A stretch of DNA of 64,000 nt. Origin: Glandiceps talaboti (taxonomy: Eukaryota; Hemichordata; Enteropneusta; Spengelidae). Where the stretch lies: assembly GCF_964340395.1 (NCBI RefSeq), contig NC_135567.1:1724109-1788108 (forward strand). Direction: 5' to 3'. Position 1 is the stretch's first letter, and every line of letters begins with the position of its first letter. The notes below the pieces were generated by a model. It searched no databases. It worked only from the letters and a program-made list of their open reading frames with translations, and was not told the DNA's origin. Both the position numbers and the translations under genes were made by a program. Below, one piece after another: positions 21,988 through 32,700 of the stretch.

Positions 21988-23129
21988 ATGCCATTCATTG
22001 AAGGTATTGGTGATGAAGTCACCATAGCAGCGGTTGTCATGACACTAACGATATCGGTGTTAATAGCATGGTGGTCAACATTTGTAGGAGACCATCCTGT
22101 ACACATTCGTATAATTAGAAGGAGAAATAACCGCTTAACGGCACAACAAGTACAACAACTACGAAGTCAACATGTCATTCAACAACAAAATGATAATGTG
22201 AACAACATAGAAAATAGCAACACTAGCGCTGATAGCAATCATCATGTAACACATAGCAGTACACCAAGGGACACAACATTACAGACAGCAAGGGTAACAG
22301 AAGATATGACATCTCAAGATACAATAACCCAAACAACAGGAGTGACAAATGACAATTCAGTACCCCTGACAACTGGGGTGACATCTGACAATTCAGTACC
22401 CCTGACAACTGGGGTGACATCTGACAATTCAGTACCCCTGACAACTGGGGTGACATCTGACAATTCAGTACCCCTGACAACTGGAGTAACATGTAATGAT
22501 TCACCAGTTGTGAAAACTTGTAGTGGTAGCCGTGTCCAAACTGTGATGTCACCTGAGATGACAATTAGAAATAGGAAGACGGGACAAACACTTGACACAG
22601 ATAAACCAAGAGATCTTATCTCAGAAATAAACACTGGAAATGATGACATCACAGAAATCAACACTGGAAGTGATGACATCACAGAGATTAACACTGGCAA
22701 TGATGACATCACAGAGATCAATATTGGAAGTGATAATATCACAGAAATTGACACTGAAAATGATGACATCAGAGAAGTAAACACTGGAAATGATGACATC
22801 ACAGACATTGACACTGAAAAGGATGACATTACAGAAATTAACACTCCAAATGATGACATCACCAATATTTACACTGGAAATGATAACATCACAGATGTCA
22901 GCTCTTCAAATGATGACATCACAGTATTGAATTCTACAAGTGATCACAACACTAGAGATGATTTTGGTAACCATAGTAACAGGACTGACATACAAGAAGA
23001 GACCTCAGATATAAGTAATGAACAAATGAATTCAAGTAGTGGACAGTTTAGAATTAGATTAAAGTTTTTAAATGAAAGTGAAAGAATAGTAGTGGCTAGT
23101 CCTCAGGATACTCTAGGACAATTTAGAAG
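21988..23129 (+). CDS. TMUB1: TMUB1/TMUB2 orthologue, exon 1 (residues 1-381)
   Basis: The product is a transmembrane and ubiquitin-like domain protein. Vertebrate TMUB1 sits in the ER membrane and works with the HRD1/gp78 ERAD machinery. The start MPFIEGIGDEVT closely matches the vertebrate N-terminus, which fixes the ATG. A first membrane segment covers residues 12-30. Residues 65-350 form an unusually long, Ser/Thr/Asp/Asn-rich linker with two internal tandem repeats (about 116-168 and 212-314). The ubiquitin-like fold begins at residue 354 (FRIRLKFLNESE). Exon 1 ends in phase 2 at AGAAG|GTATGT (23129/23130) and joins 24852 to give Arg-Arg-Asp. The linker is far longer than in vertebrate TMUBs, which are about 250-320 residues in total. 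Confidence 0.92.
22333..22491 (+). repeat. 36-bp coding repeat in TMUB linker
   Basis: Four copies of TTGVTSDNSVPL (12 residues) plus a partial fifth. Copies two to four are nearly identical at the DNA level, so the expansion is recent; the first differs (AGTGACAAAT). The unit is a multiple of three and keeps the frame. Confidence 0.93.
22619..22930 (+). repeat. 30-bp coding repeat in TMUB linker
   Basis: About ten copies of a ten-residue unit of the type DDITEINTGN. They are more diverged than the 36-bp repeat: Asp-Asp-Ile is kept while the Thr-Gly-Asn part varies. The product is acidic and probably disordered. Confidence 0.92.
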
Positions 23130-24810
23130 GTATGTATTATATGTAAATGTAACATCCATATAAGGTGTGTATGTATTATATGTAAATGTAACATCCATAT
23201 AAGGTGTGTATGTATTATATGTAAATGTAACATCCATATAAGGTGTGTATGTATTATATGTAAATGTAACATCCATATAAGGTGTGTATGTATTATATGT
23301 AAATGTGACATCCATATAAGGTGTGTATGTATTATATGTAAATGTGACATCCATATAAGGTGTGTATGTATTATATGTAAATGTGACATCCATATAAGGT
23401 GTGTATGTATTATATGTAAATGTGACATCCATATAAGGTGTGTATGTATTATATGTAAATGTGACATCCATATAAGGTGTGTATGTATTATATGTAAATG
23501 TGACATCCATATAAGGTGTGTATGTATTATATGTAAATGTAACATCCATATAAGGTGTGTATGTATTATATGTAAATGTAACATCCATATAAGGTGTGTA
23601 TGTATTATATGTAAATGTAACATCCATATAAGGTGTGTATGTATTATATGTAAATGTAACATCCATATAAGGTGTGTATGTATTATATGTAAATGTGACA
23701 TCCATATAAGGTGTGTATGTATTATATGTAAATGTGACATCCATATAAGGTGTGTATGTATTATATGTAAATGTGACATCCATATAAGGTGTGTATGTAT
23801 TATATGTAAATGTGACATCCATATAAGGTGTGTATGTATTATATGTAAATGTAACATCCATATAAGGTGTGTATGTATTATATGTAAATGTAACATCCAT
23901 ATAAGGTGTGTATGTATTATATGTAAATGTAACATCCATATAAGGTGTGTATGTATTATATGTAAATGTAACATCCATATAAGGTGTGTATGTATTATAT
24001 GTAAATGTAACATCCATATAAGGTGTGTATGTATTATATGTAAATGTAACATCCATATAAGGTGTGTATGTATTATATGTAAATGTAACATCCATATAAG
24101 GTGTGTATGTATTATATGTAAATGTAACATCCATATAAGGTGTGTATGTATTATATGTAAATGTAACATCCATATAAGGTGTGTATGTATTATATGTAAA
24201 TGTAACATCCATATAAGGTGTGTATGTATTATATGTAAATGTGACATCCATATAAGGTGTGTATGTATTATATGTAAATGTGACATCCATATAAGGTGTG
24301 TATGTATTATATGTAAATGTGACATCCATATAAGGTGTGTATGTATTATATGTAAATGTAACATCCATATAAGGTGTGTATGTATTATATGTAAATGTAA
24401 TATCCATATAAGGTGTGTATGTATTATATGTAAATGTAACATCCATATAAGGTGTGTATGTAAATGATGTACTACTGTAACATATAATATAAGGTTTGTA
24501 TGTAAATGATGTACTACTGTAACATCCATATAAGGTGTGTATGTAAATGATGTACTACTGTATCATCCATATAAGGTGTGTATGTAAATGATGTACTACT
24601 GTAACATCTATATATGGTGTGTATGTAAATAATGTACTACTGTAACATCCATATAAGGTGTGTATGTAAATGATGTACTACTGTAACATCTATATAAGGT
24701 GTGTATGTAAATGATGTACTACTGTAACATCTATATAAGGTTTGTATGTAAATGATGTACTACTGTAACATCCATATAAGGTATGTATGTAAATGATACA
24801 TTAACTGTAC
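23130..24810. repeat. 39-bp minisatellite filling the TMUB coding intron
   Basis: The array begins at the exon 1 splice donor itself: the first unit is GTATGTATTATATG... and about 34 near-identical 39-bp units follow to about 24450. About eight related 41-bp units (GTATGTAAATGATGTACTAC type) continue to about 24800. Only about 40 bp of ordinary sequence remains before the acceptor at 24851. Units carry AAGGTGTGTATG, a donor-like sequence. Minus-strand open frames of about 450 codons here arise only because 39 is a multiple of three. Confidence 0.97.
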
Positions 24811-24851
24811 AGAGTATGGCAGGTAATAATGTTATGTGTTTTGACTTACAG

Positions 24852-25203
24852 AGACAAGTTTACTGGCGATGTAAGTGATGGCAGGACAGTTCGGTTTATC
24901 TTCAATGGTCACCTCTTACAAGATGACAACTCTACACTTCAAGATTATAACATAACTGATAATAGTGTTTTACATTGCCATGTATCACAGACAAGTCACA
25001 CACAAAGAGAAAACTTAGACGTACTTGGTAATTCTGACCTTGATCTTGGTCGGTTCATGGTTCCATTGTTTGGATTCATCTTAGTTACAGTGTGGTATCT
25101 ACGATGGCAATACAGGTATATGTTTAATGCAACATCTACTATTGCACTCATAGCTGTCACACTCTTGTTTGTTTTAGCCGTTCTAGCAGCTTGGAGGTCA
25201 TAG
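24852..25203 (+). CDS. TMUB1: TMUB1/TMUB2 orthologue, exon 2 (residues 382-497)
   Basis: The acceptor TTGACTTACAG ends at 24851. The exon completes the ubiquitin-like domain: VRFIFNGHLLQDD corresponds to the VRLIYQGQLLGDD strand of vertebrate TMUB, and SVLHCHVSQ to its closing SVLHCHVS strand at residues 419-427. Two further membrane segments follow, about residues 449-464 (FMVPLFGFILVTVWYL) and 477-494 (TIALIAVTLLFVLAVLAA), separated by a short WQYRYMFN loop. The protein ends WRS before TAG at 25201-25203. Total length is 497 residues and the two exons sum to a multiple of three. With three hydrophobic segments the topology resembles that of the vertebrate proteins. Confidence 0.93.
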
Positions 25204-25505
25204 TCACTGTGATGTCTGTGCACAAGTCAAAGGTCACTGTGATGTCATTGTGGATAGGTTAAAGGTCACTGTGATGTCATTGTGGATAGGTTAAAGGTCA
25301 CTGTGATGTCATAGGGGATAGGTAAAGGTCACTGATGTCATAGGGGATAGGTTAAAGGTCACTGTGATGTCATAGGGGATAGGTTAAAGGTCACTGTGAT
25401 AGGGGATAGGTTAAAGGTCACTGTGATGTCATAGGGGATAGGTTAAAGGTCACTGTGATGTCATAGGGGATAGGTTAAAGGTCACTGTGATGTCATAGGG
25501 GTAGG
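25195..25505 (+). repeat. 32-bp minisatellite in TMUB 3'UTR
   Basis: About nine copies of a 32-bp unit containing AAAGGTCACTGTGATGTCAT. A proto-unit (AGGTCA, then GTCACTGTGATGTC) overlaps the last codons and stop of TMUB at 25195-25217. Each unit holds a nuclear-receptor half-site AAAGGTCA and a CRE-like TGATGTCA. One unit is shortened at about 25330 and one at about 25390. Confidence 0.93.
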
Positions 25506-25734
25506 TAATATAATATAGCGATCATTCTGGAAAGTTAAGGAATTTTAAAGAACTCCTTACAACTCCTTAGAACTCCTTAACTGTTGAGGAATTTTAAAGG
25601 ACTCCTTAGAACTCCTTAGAACTCCTGGACAATTGAGGAATTTCAATGGACTCCCTAGAAATCTTGGAAATGCATTAAAAGTAGGTTTTCACATGATTGC
25701 TAAAAACACACCAAATAGAAATTAGTTTCCCATT

Positions 25735-25915
25735 CACAGTGGGTCATCATTTCCCAGCCAGCATGGATGTTAACAGACATATGTATTAGATGTACAATAA
25801 ATATTCATGACTTTATCTGAAGGTAATAAGGATTTACGAGTCATGAAAATTCATTGTCCATCTAATACCTATGTATGTTTTCTGATTCCCATGATGCAAC
25901 AGTGGATAACTGCTC
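25735..25915. repeat. Imperfect inverted repeat spanning TMUB poly(A) signal
   Basis: The left arm (about 25772-25810, containing TATGTATTAGATGTACAAT) pairs with the right arm (about 25845-25885, containing ATTGTCCATCTAATACCTA). Weaker pairing extends outward to CAGTGGG / CCACTG-like sequences. It could be a small foldback element or an RNA hairpin at the end of the TMUB transcript. Confidence 0.65.
25796..25801 (+). terminator. Candidate poly(A) signal for TMUB
   Basis: AATAAA, about 590 bp after the stop codon, is the first canonical hexamer downstream of the TMUB 3'UTR array. It lies in the left arm of the inverted repeat. Confidence 0.5.
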
Positions 25916-26258
25916 AGACTGTCACATGATCAATGTGAAACAAGATTTAGTTTACGCAATGTTTATATGATGTAAAATCATGAAATGACTAGAAATCAAA
26001 ATGTACAAAAAATGCCTTATTCTGAATCCTGGAGTGGTGTTTTCATTTTAACCTGGGGTAGGTATAAAGGGAGTGTTATCTTTTAACGAGACAAAAATTA
26101 ATATATTCATTGAATATAGTTGAAATAATCTATAACTAATTATGTATATGTTAATTAGAGGTAGAAGTAACTCAGTAACATGTTGATATTATGATTATAT
26201 TGAGGTACAGATTTTTGGGTGCAGACTCCGAAATTAATTGGATTCAATTTATTGTCCA

Positions 26259-26911
26259 TACACAGGGAACCTTGTACATCCTAGCAGGATGTGTACATCA
26301 TATTGATAGGATGTGACCACATCCTAGTGCTAGGAAGAAGAGCACAGCTATGTACCACCTATGTGCCTCACAATCCCTTGAAAGGGTAAATGTTTCCACA
26401 GCCCTGGTACATGGTTGTAAAATATATACATGTTGCATAGATGTGGAATACTGCCTCTGTGCCACAACTGTTTTGCACATCCCAGTACCATAGCTGTGTA
26501 CTGCATACCTAGCACACAGTTGTGCACATACATGTAACAGCTATGGTGGAATAATACCCTGTAGTAACCCTTTTGTTCATATCTGACTAGCATTGCTCAC
26601 ATAGCTGGTACATGGCTGTAGGAAATACCTATGTTACAGCTATGCTAACATGGCTGTGGGGAAAAACTCTTGTACATGGATGTAAAAACCTATGCTGCAT
26701 TGCTATTTTTCACATCCATGCATGTTACATTGATGTTGGCATACCGACTACACATCTGTCAAATCTAGGTATGTTACACCCAGTGTGTTGGCCAGAGCTG
26801 TTGCAGGGATATAGTGCACATAGCTGGTACAGTCTATGTGGCTCCACTATGTGCACAACCCTGTCCTAGGCATGTGAATGTTACACAGGTGTGCAAGGTT
26901 CCCTGTTTATT
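26259..26911. mobile_element. Foldback element with degenerate internal repeats
   Basis: ACAGGGAACCTTG (about 26262) is inverted as CAAGGTTCCCTGT (about 26896-26908), giving terminal inverted repeats of 13 bp and weaker similarity inward. The roughly 620 bp between them consists of diverged variants of an AGCTGGTACATGGCTGT-like unit in both orientations. No open frame of note was seen. Target-site duplications are not clear. Confidence 0.55.
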
Positions 26912-27162
26912 ATGTGTAGACAAGCCTATATATTTACCCACAGTAGATTTATACAGTAAGTCATTGTAACTTCCATCTCTATCTTGACAAGTAAGTCATT
27001 GTATCTGATAAATTACTTTCAAAAGATGTTTCAGATACAGTTACCTAGGTTGATTTCTGATTATTCAAAATAAAATAAAAGACTTGTTATGACTAGAACT
27101 AAAACTAATGTGTGTTGTTTTGTAAAGTGTATAATTACTTACCAGTATGTGAATTTTCAGAA

Positions 27163-27803
27163 TAAAAAAAATTGTGTGGTTCCGGTTAAACTCAATTTTA
27201 GAATAGGTGGGGTAGGTAGATTTTTCATTTTATTGTATTGTTTTTATTTTTCTTGTGTGAGTGTCTAGTTCAGATTTTCCATTGTTTTTCAAATGGTCTC
27301 TGTGTTGTTTGTCGGTGGCCGAGTGGTTAAGCCACTTGCCTCTTACCACTGCGGTCAGGGTTCGAACCCCATTCAGGGTTTGATTAAATTTACCACGCTG
27401 TAAGTAAGAAGAGTGTCGTTCAGGTTGACTCTACCGAACAACACAGGTTTTCCCCAGGTACTCCGGTTTCCTCCTGCATTAACACTGAACCCATGAGGGA
27501 TGGCCCTCACTGGACTTCTTGGGAGACAAGTGTTTATATACTTAAAGAACTATCCAGTATAAATAAAGATTATTATTATTATTATTTCTTCCTATCAGAT
27601 GAACAGCCATTACAGATTGGAAGAACAGTTTTATATTGTCTTTTTAAGTTCATGTCAGTTTTTGCATCCACCATTTCTCGTGAGACTTCACAATTTTTAC
27701 AATTTTAATATTTTTTTCTTGAATACATAAAAAAAAGTTTAGGATTGGTAATGAAAAGCTAGGTAGGGTCGGGTAACCGGAACCAAACAATTATTTTTTA
27801 AGG
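27163..27803 (+). mobile_element. Small TIR element (copy B) carrying a SINE
   Basis: The left end AAATTGTGTGGTTCCGGTTA (about 27168) is inverted at the right end as TAACCGGAACCAAACAATT (about 27774-27792). Inward, TAGGTGGGGTAGGTAG near 27203 pairs with CTAGGTAGGGTCGGGTAAC-type sequence near 27760. The body lacks coding capacity. An inverted, rearranged copy lies at 914-1382, which supports it as a dispersed family. A tRNA-derived SINE is nested inside. Confidence 0.72.
27309..27590 (+). mobile_element. tRNA-derived SINE
   Basis: The head carries perfect RNA polymerase III internal promoter elements: box A TGGCCGAGTGG (27316-27326) and box B GGTTCGAACCC (27359-27369), spaced as in a Ser/Leu-like tRNA. 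The body contains TTTTCCCCAGGTACTCCGG and TTTCCTCCTGCA, which resemble a conserved central domain seen in several animal SINEs. The tail is a run of ATT (27568-27590), the usual LINE-recognised 3' end. Length is about 280 bp. It is not a functional tRNA gene, since the acceptor and anticodon arms do not pair properly. Confidence 0.82.
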
Positions 27804-28175
27804 CCTTATTTGCCATCAATTAAATTCTTTGTTTGCTATCCATGTATTGGTAGATTAGGGGTAGATTAAGGGGTGGATTTAGGGGTGGATTTAGGGAAGA
27901 AGTAAAGTTTATATTGTTTGCGAGCTTTACTGTTTTGTAAGAATTTATGTAATTTATGATAACAGAACCACTTTAATTAATTAGAGAGTGTCAATTTGGT
28001 AGACAGTACGATACGCCATGTCATTCCACCCTCACTGGGGAGGGGTTGACCAATGTGTGAGGGCGCCTTATCACAGCGTACCTTACAGACTACAGTTTGT
28101 TTATACAGGACATTTTGACTTGTACTTGCAGTTCTTTCAATGAACTCAGGAAAGTCTGACTGTCGAGTACTTAAA
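27804..28175. other. Spacer before the 34-bp array
   Basis: No gene recognised. A short stem, CCCTCACTGG with a partner in GTGTGAGGG, lies near 28030-28072. Two acceptor-like sites (CTTACAG near 28087, CTTGCAG near 28132) precede the array, but no convincing exon with a donor could be drawn. Confidence 0.5.
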
Positions 28176-29799
28176 AAACTGAAATGAGTCTGAAAGTTAG
28201 TCAGGATATTTGTAGAGATGAGTCTGAAAGTTAGTCAGGATATTTGTAGAGGTGAATCTGAAAGTTAGTCAGGATATTTGTAGAGGTGAGTCTGAAAGTT
28301 AGTCAGGATATTTGTAGAGATGAGTCTGAAAGTTAGTCAGGATATTTGTAGAGGTGAATCTGAAAGTTAGTCAGGATATTTGTAGAGGTGAGTCTGAAAG
28401 TTAGTCAGGATATTTGTAGAGGTGAGTCTGAAAGTTAGTCAGGATATTTGTAGAGGTGAGTCTGAAAGTTAGTGGGGATATTTGTAGAGGTGAGTCTGAA
28501 AGTTAGTCAGGATATTTGTAGAGGTGAGTCTGAAAGTTAGTGGGGATATTTGTAGAGATGAGTCTGAAAGTTAGTGGGGATATTTGTAGAGGTGAATCTG
28601 AAAGTTAGTTAGGATATTTGTAGAGGTGAGTCTGAAAGTTAGTGGGGATATTTGTAGAGGTGAGTCTGAAAGTTAGTGGGGATATTTGTAGAGGTGAGTC
28701 TGAAAGTTAGTCAGGATATTTGTAGAGGTGAGTCTGAAAGTTAGTGAGGATATTTGTAGAGATGAGTCTGAAAGTTAGTCAGGATATTTGTAGAGATGAG
28801 TCTGAAAGTTAGTCAGGATATTTGTAGAGGTGAGTCTGAAAGTTAGTTAGGATATTTGTAGAGATGAGTCTGAAAGTTAGTGGGGATATTTGTAGAGGTG
28901 AGTCTGAAAGTTAGTGGGGATATTTGTAGAGGTGAATCTGAAAGTTAGTTAGGATATTTGTAGAGGTGAGTCTGAAAGTTAGTGGGGATATTTGTAGAGG
29001 TGAGTCTGAAAGTTAGTGGGGATATTTGTAGAGGTGAGTCTGAAAGTTAGTCAGGATATTTGTAGAGGTGAGTCTGAAAGTTAGTGAGGATATTTGTAGA
29101 GATGAGTCTGAAAATTAGTCAGGATATTTGTAGAGGTGAGTCTGAAAGTTAGTGGGGATATTTGTAGAGGTGAGTCTGAAAGTTAGTCAGGATATTTGTA
29201 GAGATGAGTCTGAAAGTTAGTGGGGATATTTGTAGAGGTGAATCTGAAATTTAGTCAGGATATTTGTAGAGGTGAGTCTGAAAGTTAGTCAGGATATTTG
29301 TAGAGGTGAGTCTGAAAGTTAGTCAGGATATTTGTAGAGGTGAGTCTGAAAGTTAGTCAGGATATTTGTAGAGGTGAGTCTGAAAGTTAGTCAGGATATT
29401 TGTAGAGGTGAGTCTGAAAGTTAGTGGGGATATTTGTAGAGATGAGTCTGAAAGTTAGTGAGGATATTTGTAGAGGTGAGTCTGAAAGTTAGTGAGGATA
29501 TTTGTAGAGATGAGTCTGAAAGTTAGTCAGGATATTTGTAGAGATGAGTCTGAAAGTTAGTCAGGATATTTGTACAGGTGAGTCTGAAAGTTAGTGGGGA
29601 TATTTGTAGAGGTGAGTCTGAAAGTTAGTGGGGATATTTGTAGAGGTGAGTCTGAAAGTTAGTCAGGATATTTGTAGAGGTGAGTCTGAAAGTTAGTGAG
29701 GATATTTGTAGAGATGAGTCTGAAAGTTAGTGAGGATATTTGTAAAGGTGAATCTGAAAGTTAGTCAGGATATTTGTAGAGGTGAGTCTGAAAGTTAGT

Positions 29800-32700
29800 C
29801 AGGATATTTGTAGAGGTGAGTCTGAAAGTTAGTCAGGATATTTGTAGAGGTGAGTCTGAAAGTTAGTGAGGATATTTGTAGAGATGAGTCTGAAAGTTAG
29901 TCAGGATATTTGTAGAGGTGAGTCTGAAAGTTAGTCAGGATATTTGTAGAGGTGAGTCTGAAAGTTAGTCAGGATATTTGTAGAGGTGAGTCTGAAAGTT
30001 AGTCAGGATATTTGTAGAGATGAGTCTGAAAGTTAGTCAGGATATTTGTAGAGATGAGTCTGAAAGTTAGTGGGGATATTTGTAGAGGTGAGTCTGAAAG
30101 TTAGTCAGGATATTTGTAGAGATGAGTCTGAATGTTAGTCAGGATATTTGTAGAGGTGAGTCTGAAAGTTAGTCAGGATATTTGTAGAGGTGAGTCTGAA
30201 AGTTAGTGGGGATATTTGTAGAGATGAGTCTGAATGTTAGTCAGGATATTTGTAGAGATGAGTCTGAATGTTAGTCAGGATATTTGTAGAGGTGAGTCTG
30301 AAAGTTAGTCAGGATATTTGTAGAGGTGAGTCTGAATGTTAGTCAGGATATTTGTAGAGGTGAGTCTGAAAGTTAGTCAGGATATTTGTAGAGGTGAGTC
30401 TGAAAGTTAGTCAGAATATTTGTAGAGGTGAGTCTGAAAGTTAGTGAGGATATTTGTAGAGGTGAGTCTGAAAGTTAGTGGGGATATTTGTAGAGGTGAG
30501 TCTGAAAGTTAGTGGGGATATTTGTAGAGGTGAGTCTGAAAGTTAGTGGGGATATTTGTAGAGGTGAGTCTGAAAGTTAGTGGGGATATTTGTAGAGGTG
30601 AGTCTGAAAGTTAGTGGGGATATTTGTAGAGGTGAGTCTGAAAGTTAGTGGGGATATTTGTAGAGGTGAGTCTGAAAGTTAGTCAGGATATTTGTAGAGG
30701 TGAGTCTGAAAGTTAGTCAGGATATTTGTAGAGGTGAGTTTGAAAGTTAGTGGGGATATTTGTAGAGGTGAGTCTGAAAGTTAGTCAGGATATTTGTAGA
30801 GGTGAGTCTGAAAGTTAGTGGGGATATTTGTAGAGGTGAGTCTGAAAGTTAGTCAGGATATTTGTAGAGGTGAGTCTGAAAGTTAGTGGGGATATTTGTA
30901 GAGATGAGTCTGAAAGTTAGTGGGGATATTTGTAGAGGTGAATCTGAAAGTTAGTTAGGATATTTGTAGAGGTGAGTCTGAAAGTTAGTGGGGATATTTG
31001 TAGAGGTGAGTCTGAAAGTTAGTGGGGATATTTGTAGAGGTGAGTCTGAAAGTTAGTCAGGATATTTGTAGAGGTGAGTCTGAAAGTTAGTGAGGATATT
31101 TGTAGAGATGAGTCTGAAAGTTAGTCAGGATATTTGTAGAGATGAGTCTGAAAGTTAGTCAGGATATTTGTAGAGGTGAGTCTGAAAGTTAGTTAGGATA
31201 TTTGTAGAGATGAGTCTGAAAGTTAGTGGGGATATTTGTAGAGGTGAGTCTGAAAGTTAGTGGGGATATTTGTAGAGGTGAATCTGAAAGTTAGTTAGGA
31301 TATTTGTAGAGGTGAGTCTGAAAGTTAGTGGGGATATTTGTAGAGGTGAGTCTGAAAGTTAGTGGGGATATTTGTAGAGGTGAGTCTGAAAGTTAGTCAG
31401 GATATTTGTAGAGGTGAGTCTGAAAGTTAGTGAGGATATTTGTAGAGATGAGTCTGAAAATTAGTCAGGATATTTGTAGAGGTGAGTCTGAAAGTTAGTG
31501 GGGATATTTGTAGAGGTGAGTCTGAAAGTTAGTCAGGATATTTGTAGAGATGAGTCTGAAAGTTAGTGGGGATATTTGTAGAGGTGAATCTGAAATTTAG
31601 TCAGGATATTTGTAGAGGTGAGTCTGAAAGTTAGTCAGGATATTTGTAGAGGTGAGTCTGAAAGTTAGTCAGGATATTTGTAGAGGTGAGTCTGAAAGTT
31701 AGTCAGGATATTTGTAGAGGTGAGTCTGAAAGTTAGTCAGGATATTTGTAGAGGTGAGTCTGAAAGTTAGTGGGGATATTTGTAGAGATGAGTCTGAAAG
31801 TTAGTGAGGATATTTGTAGAGGTGAGTCTGAAAGTTAGTGAGGATATTTGTAGAGATGAGTCTGAAAGTTAGTCAGGATATTTGTAGAGATGAGTCTGAA
31901 AGTTAGTCAGGATATTTGTACAGGTGAGTCTGAAAGTTAGTGGGGATATTTGTAGAGGTGAGTCTGAAAGTTAGTGGGGATATTTGTAGAGGTGAGTCTG
32001 AAAGTTAGTCAGGATATTTGTAGAGGTGAGTCTGAAAGTTAGTGAGGATATTTGTAGAGATGAGTCTGAAAATTAGTCAGGATATTTGTAGAGGTGAGTC
32101 TGAAAGTTAGTGGGGATATTTGTAGAGGTGAGTCTGAAAGTTAGTCAGGATATTTGTAGAGATGAGTCTGAAAGTTAGTGGGGATATTTGTAGAGGTGAA
32201 TCTGAAATTTAGTCAGGATATTTGTAGAGGTGAGTCTGAAAGTTAGTCAGGATATTTGTAGAGGTGAGTCTGAAAGTTAGTCAGGATATTTGTAGAGGTG
32301 AGTCTGAAAGTTAGTCAGGATATTTGTAGAGGTGAGTCTGAAAGTTAGTCAGGATATTTGTAGAGGTGAGTCTGAAAGTTAGTGGGGATATTTGTAGAGA
32401 TGAGTCTGAAAGTTAGTGAGGATATTTGTAGAGGTGAGTCTGAAAGTTAGTGAGGATATTTGTAGAGATGAGTCTGAAAGTTAGTCAGGATATTTGTAGA
32501 GATGAGTCTGAAAGTTAGTCAGGATATTTGTACAGGTGAGTCTGAAAGTTAGTGGGGATATTTGTAGAGGTGAGTCTGAAAGTTAGTGGGGATATTTGTA
32601 GAGGTGAGTCTGAAAGTTAGTCAGGATATTTGTAGAGGTGAGTCTGAAAGTTAGTGAGGATATTTGTAGAGATGAGTCTGAAAGTTAGTCAGGATATTTG

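Noticed and set aside
23103-24529. Two overlapping minus-strand frames of about 450 codons
   Set aside because: They lie in the TMUB intron array; 39 bp is a multiple of three and two frames lack stops. No promoter, domain or splice logic.
27309-27380. Functional tRNA gene
   Set aside because: Box A and box B are perfect but the cloverleaf arms do not pair, and the sequence continues into a SINE body with an ATT tail.
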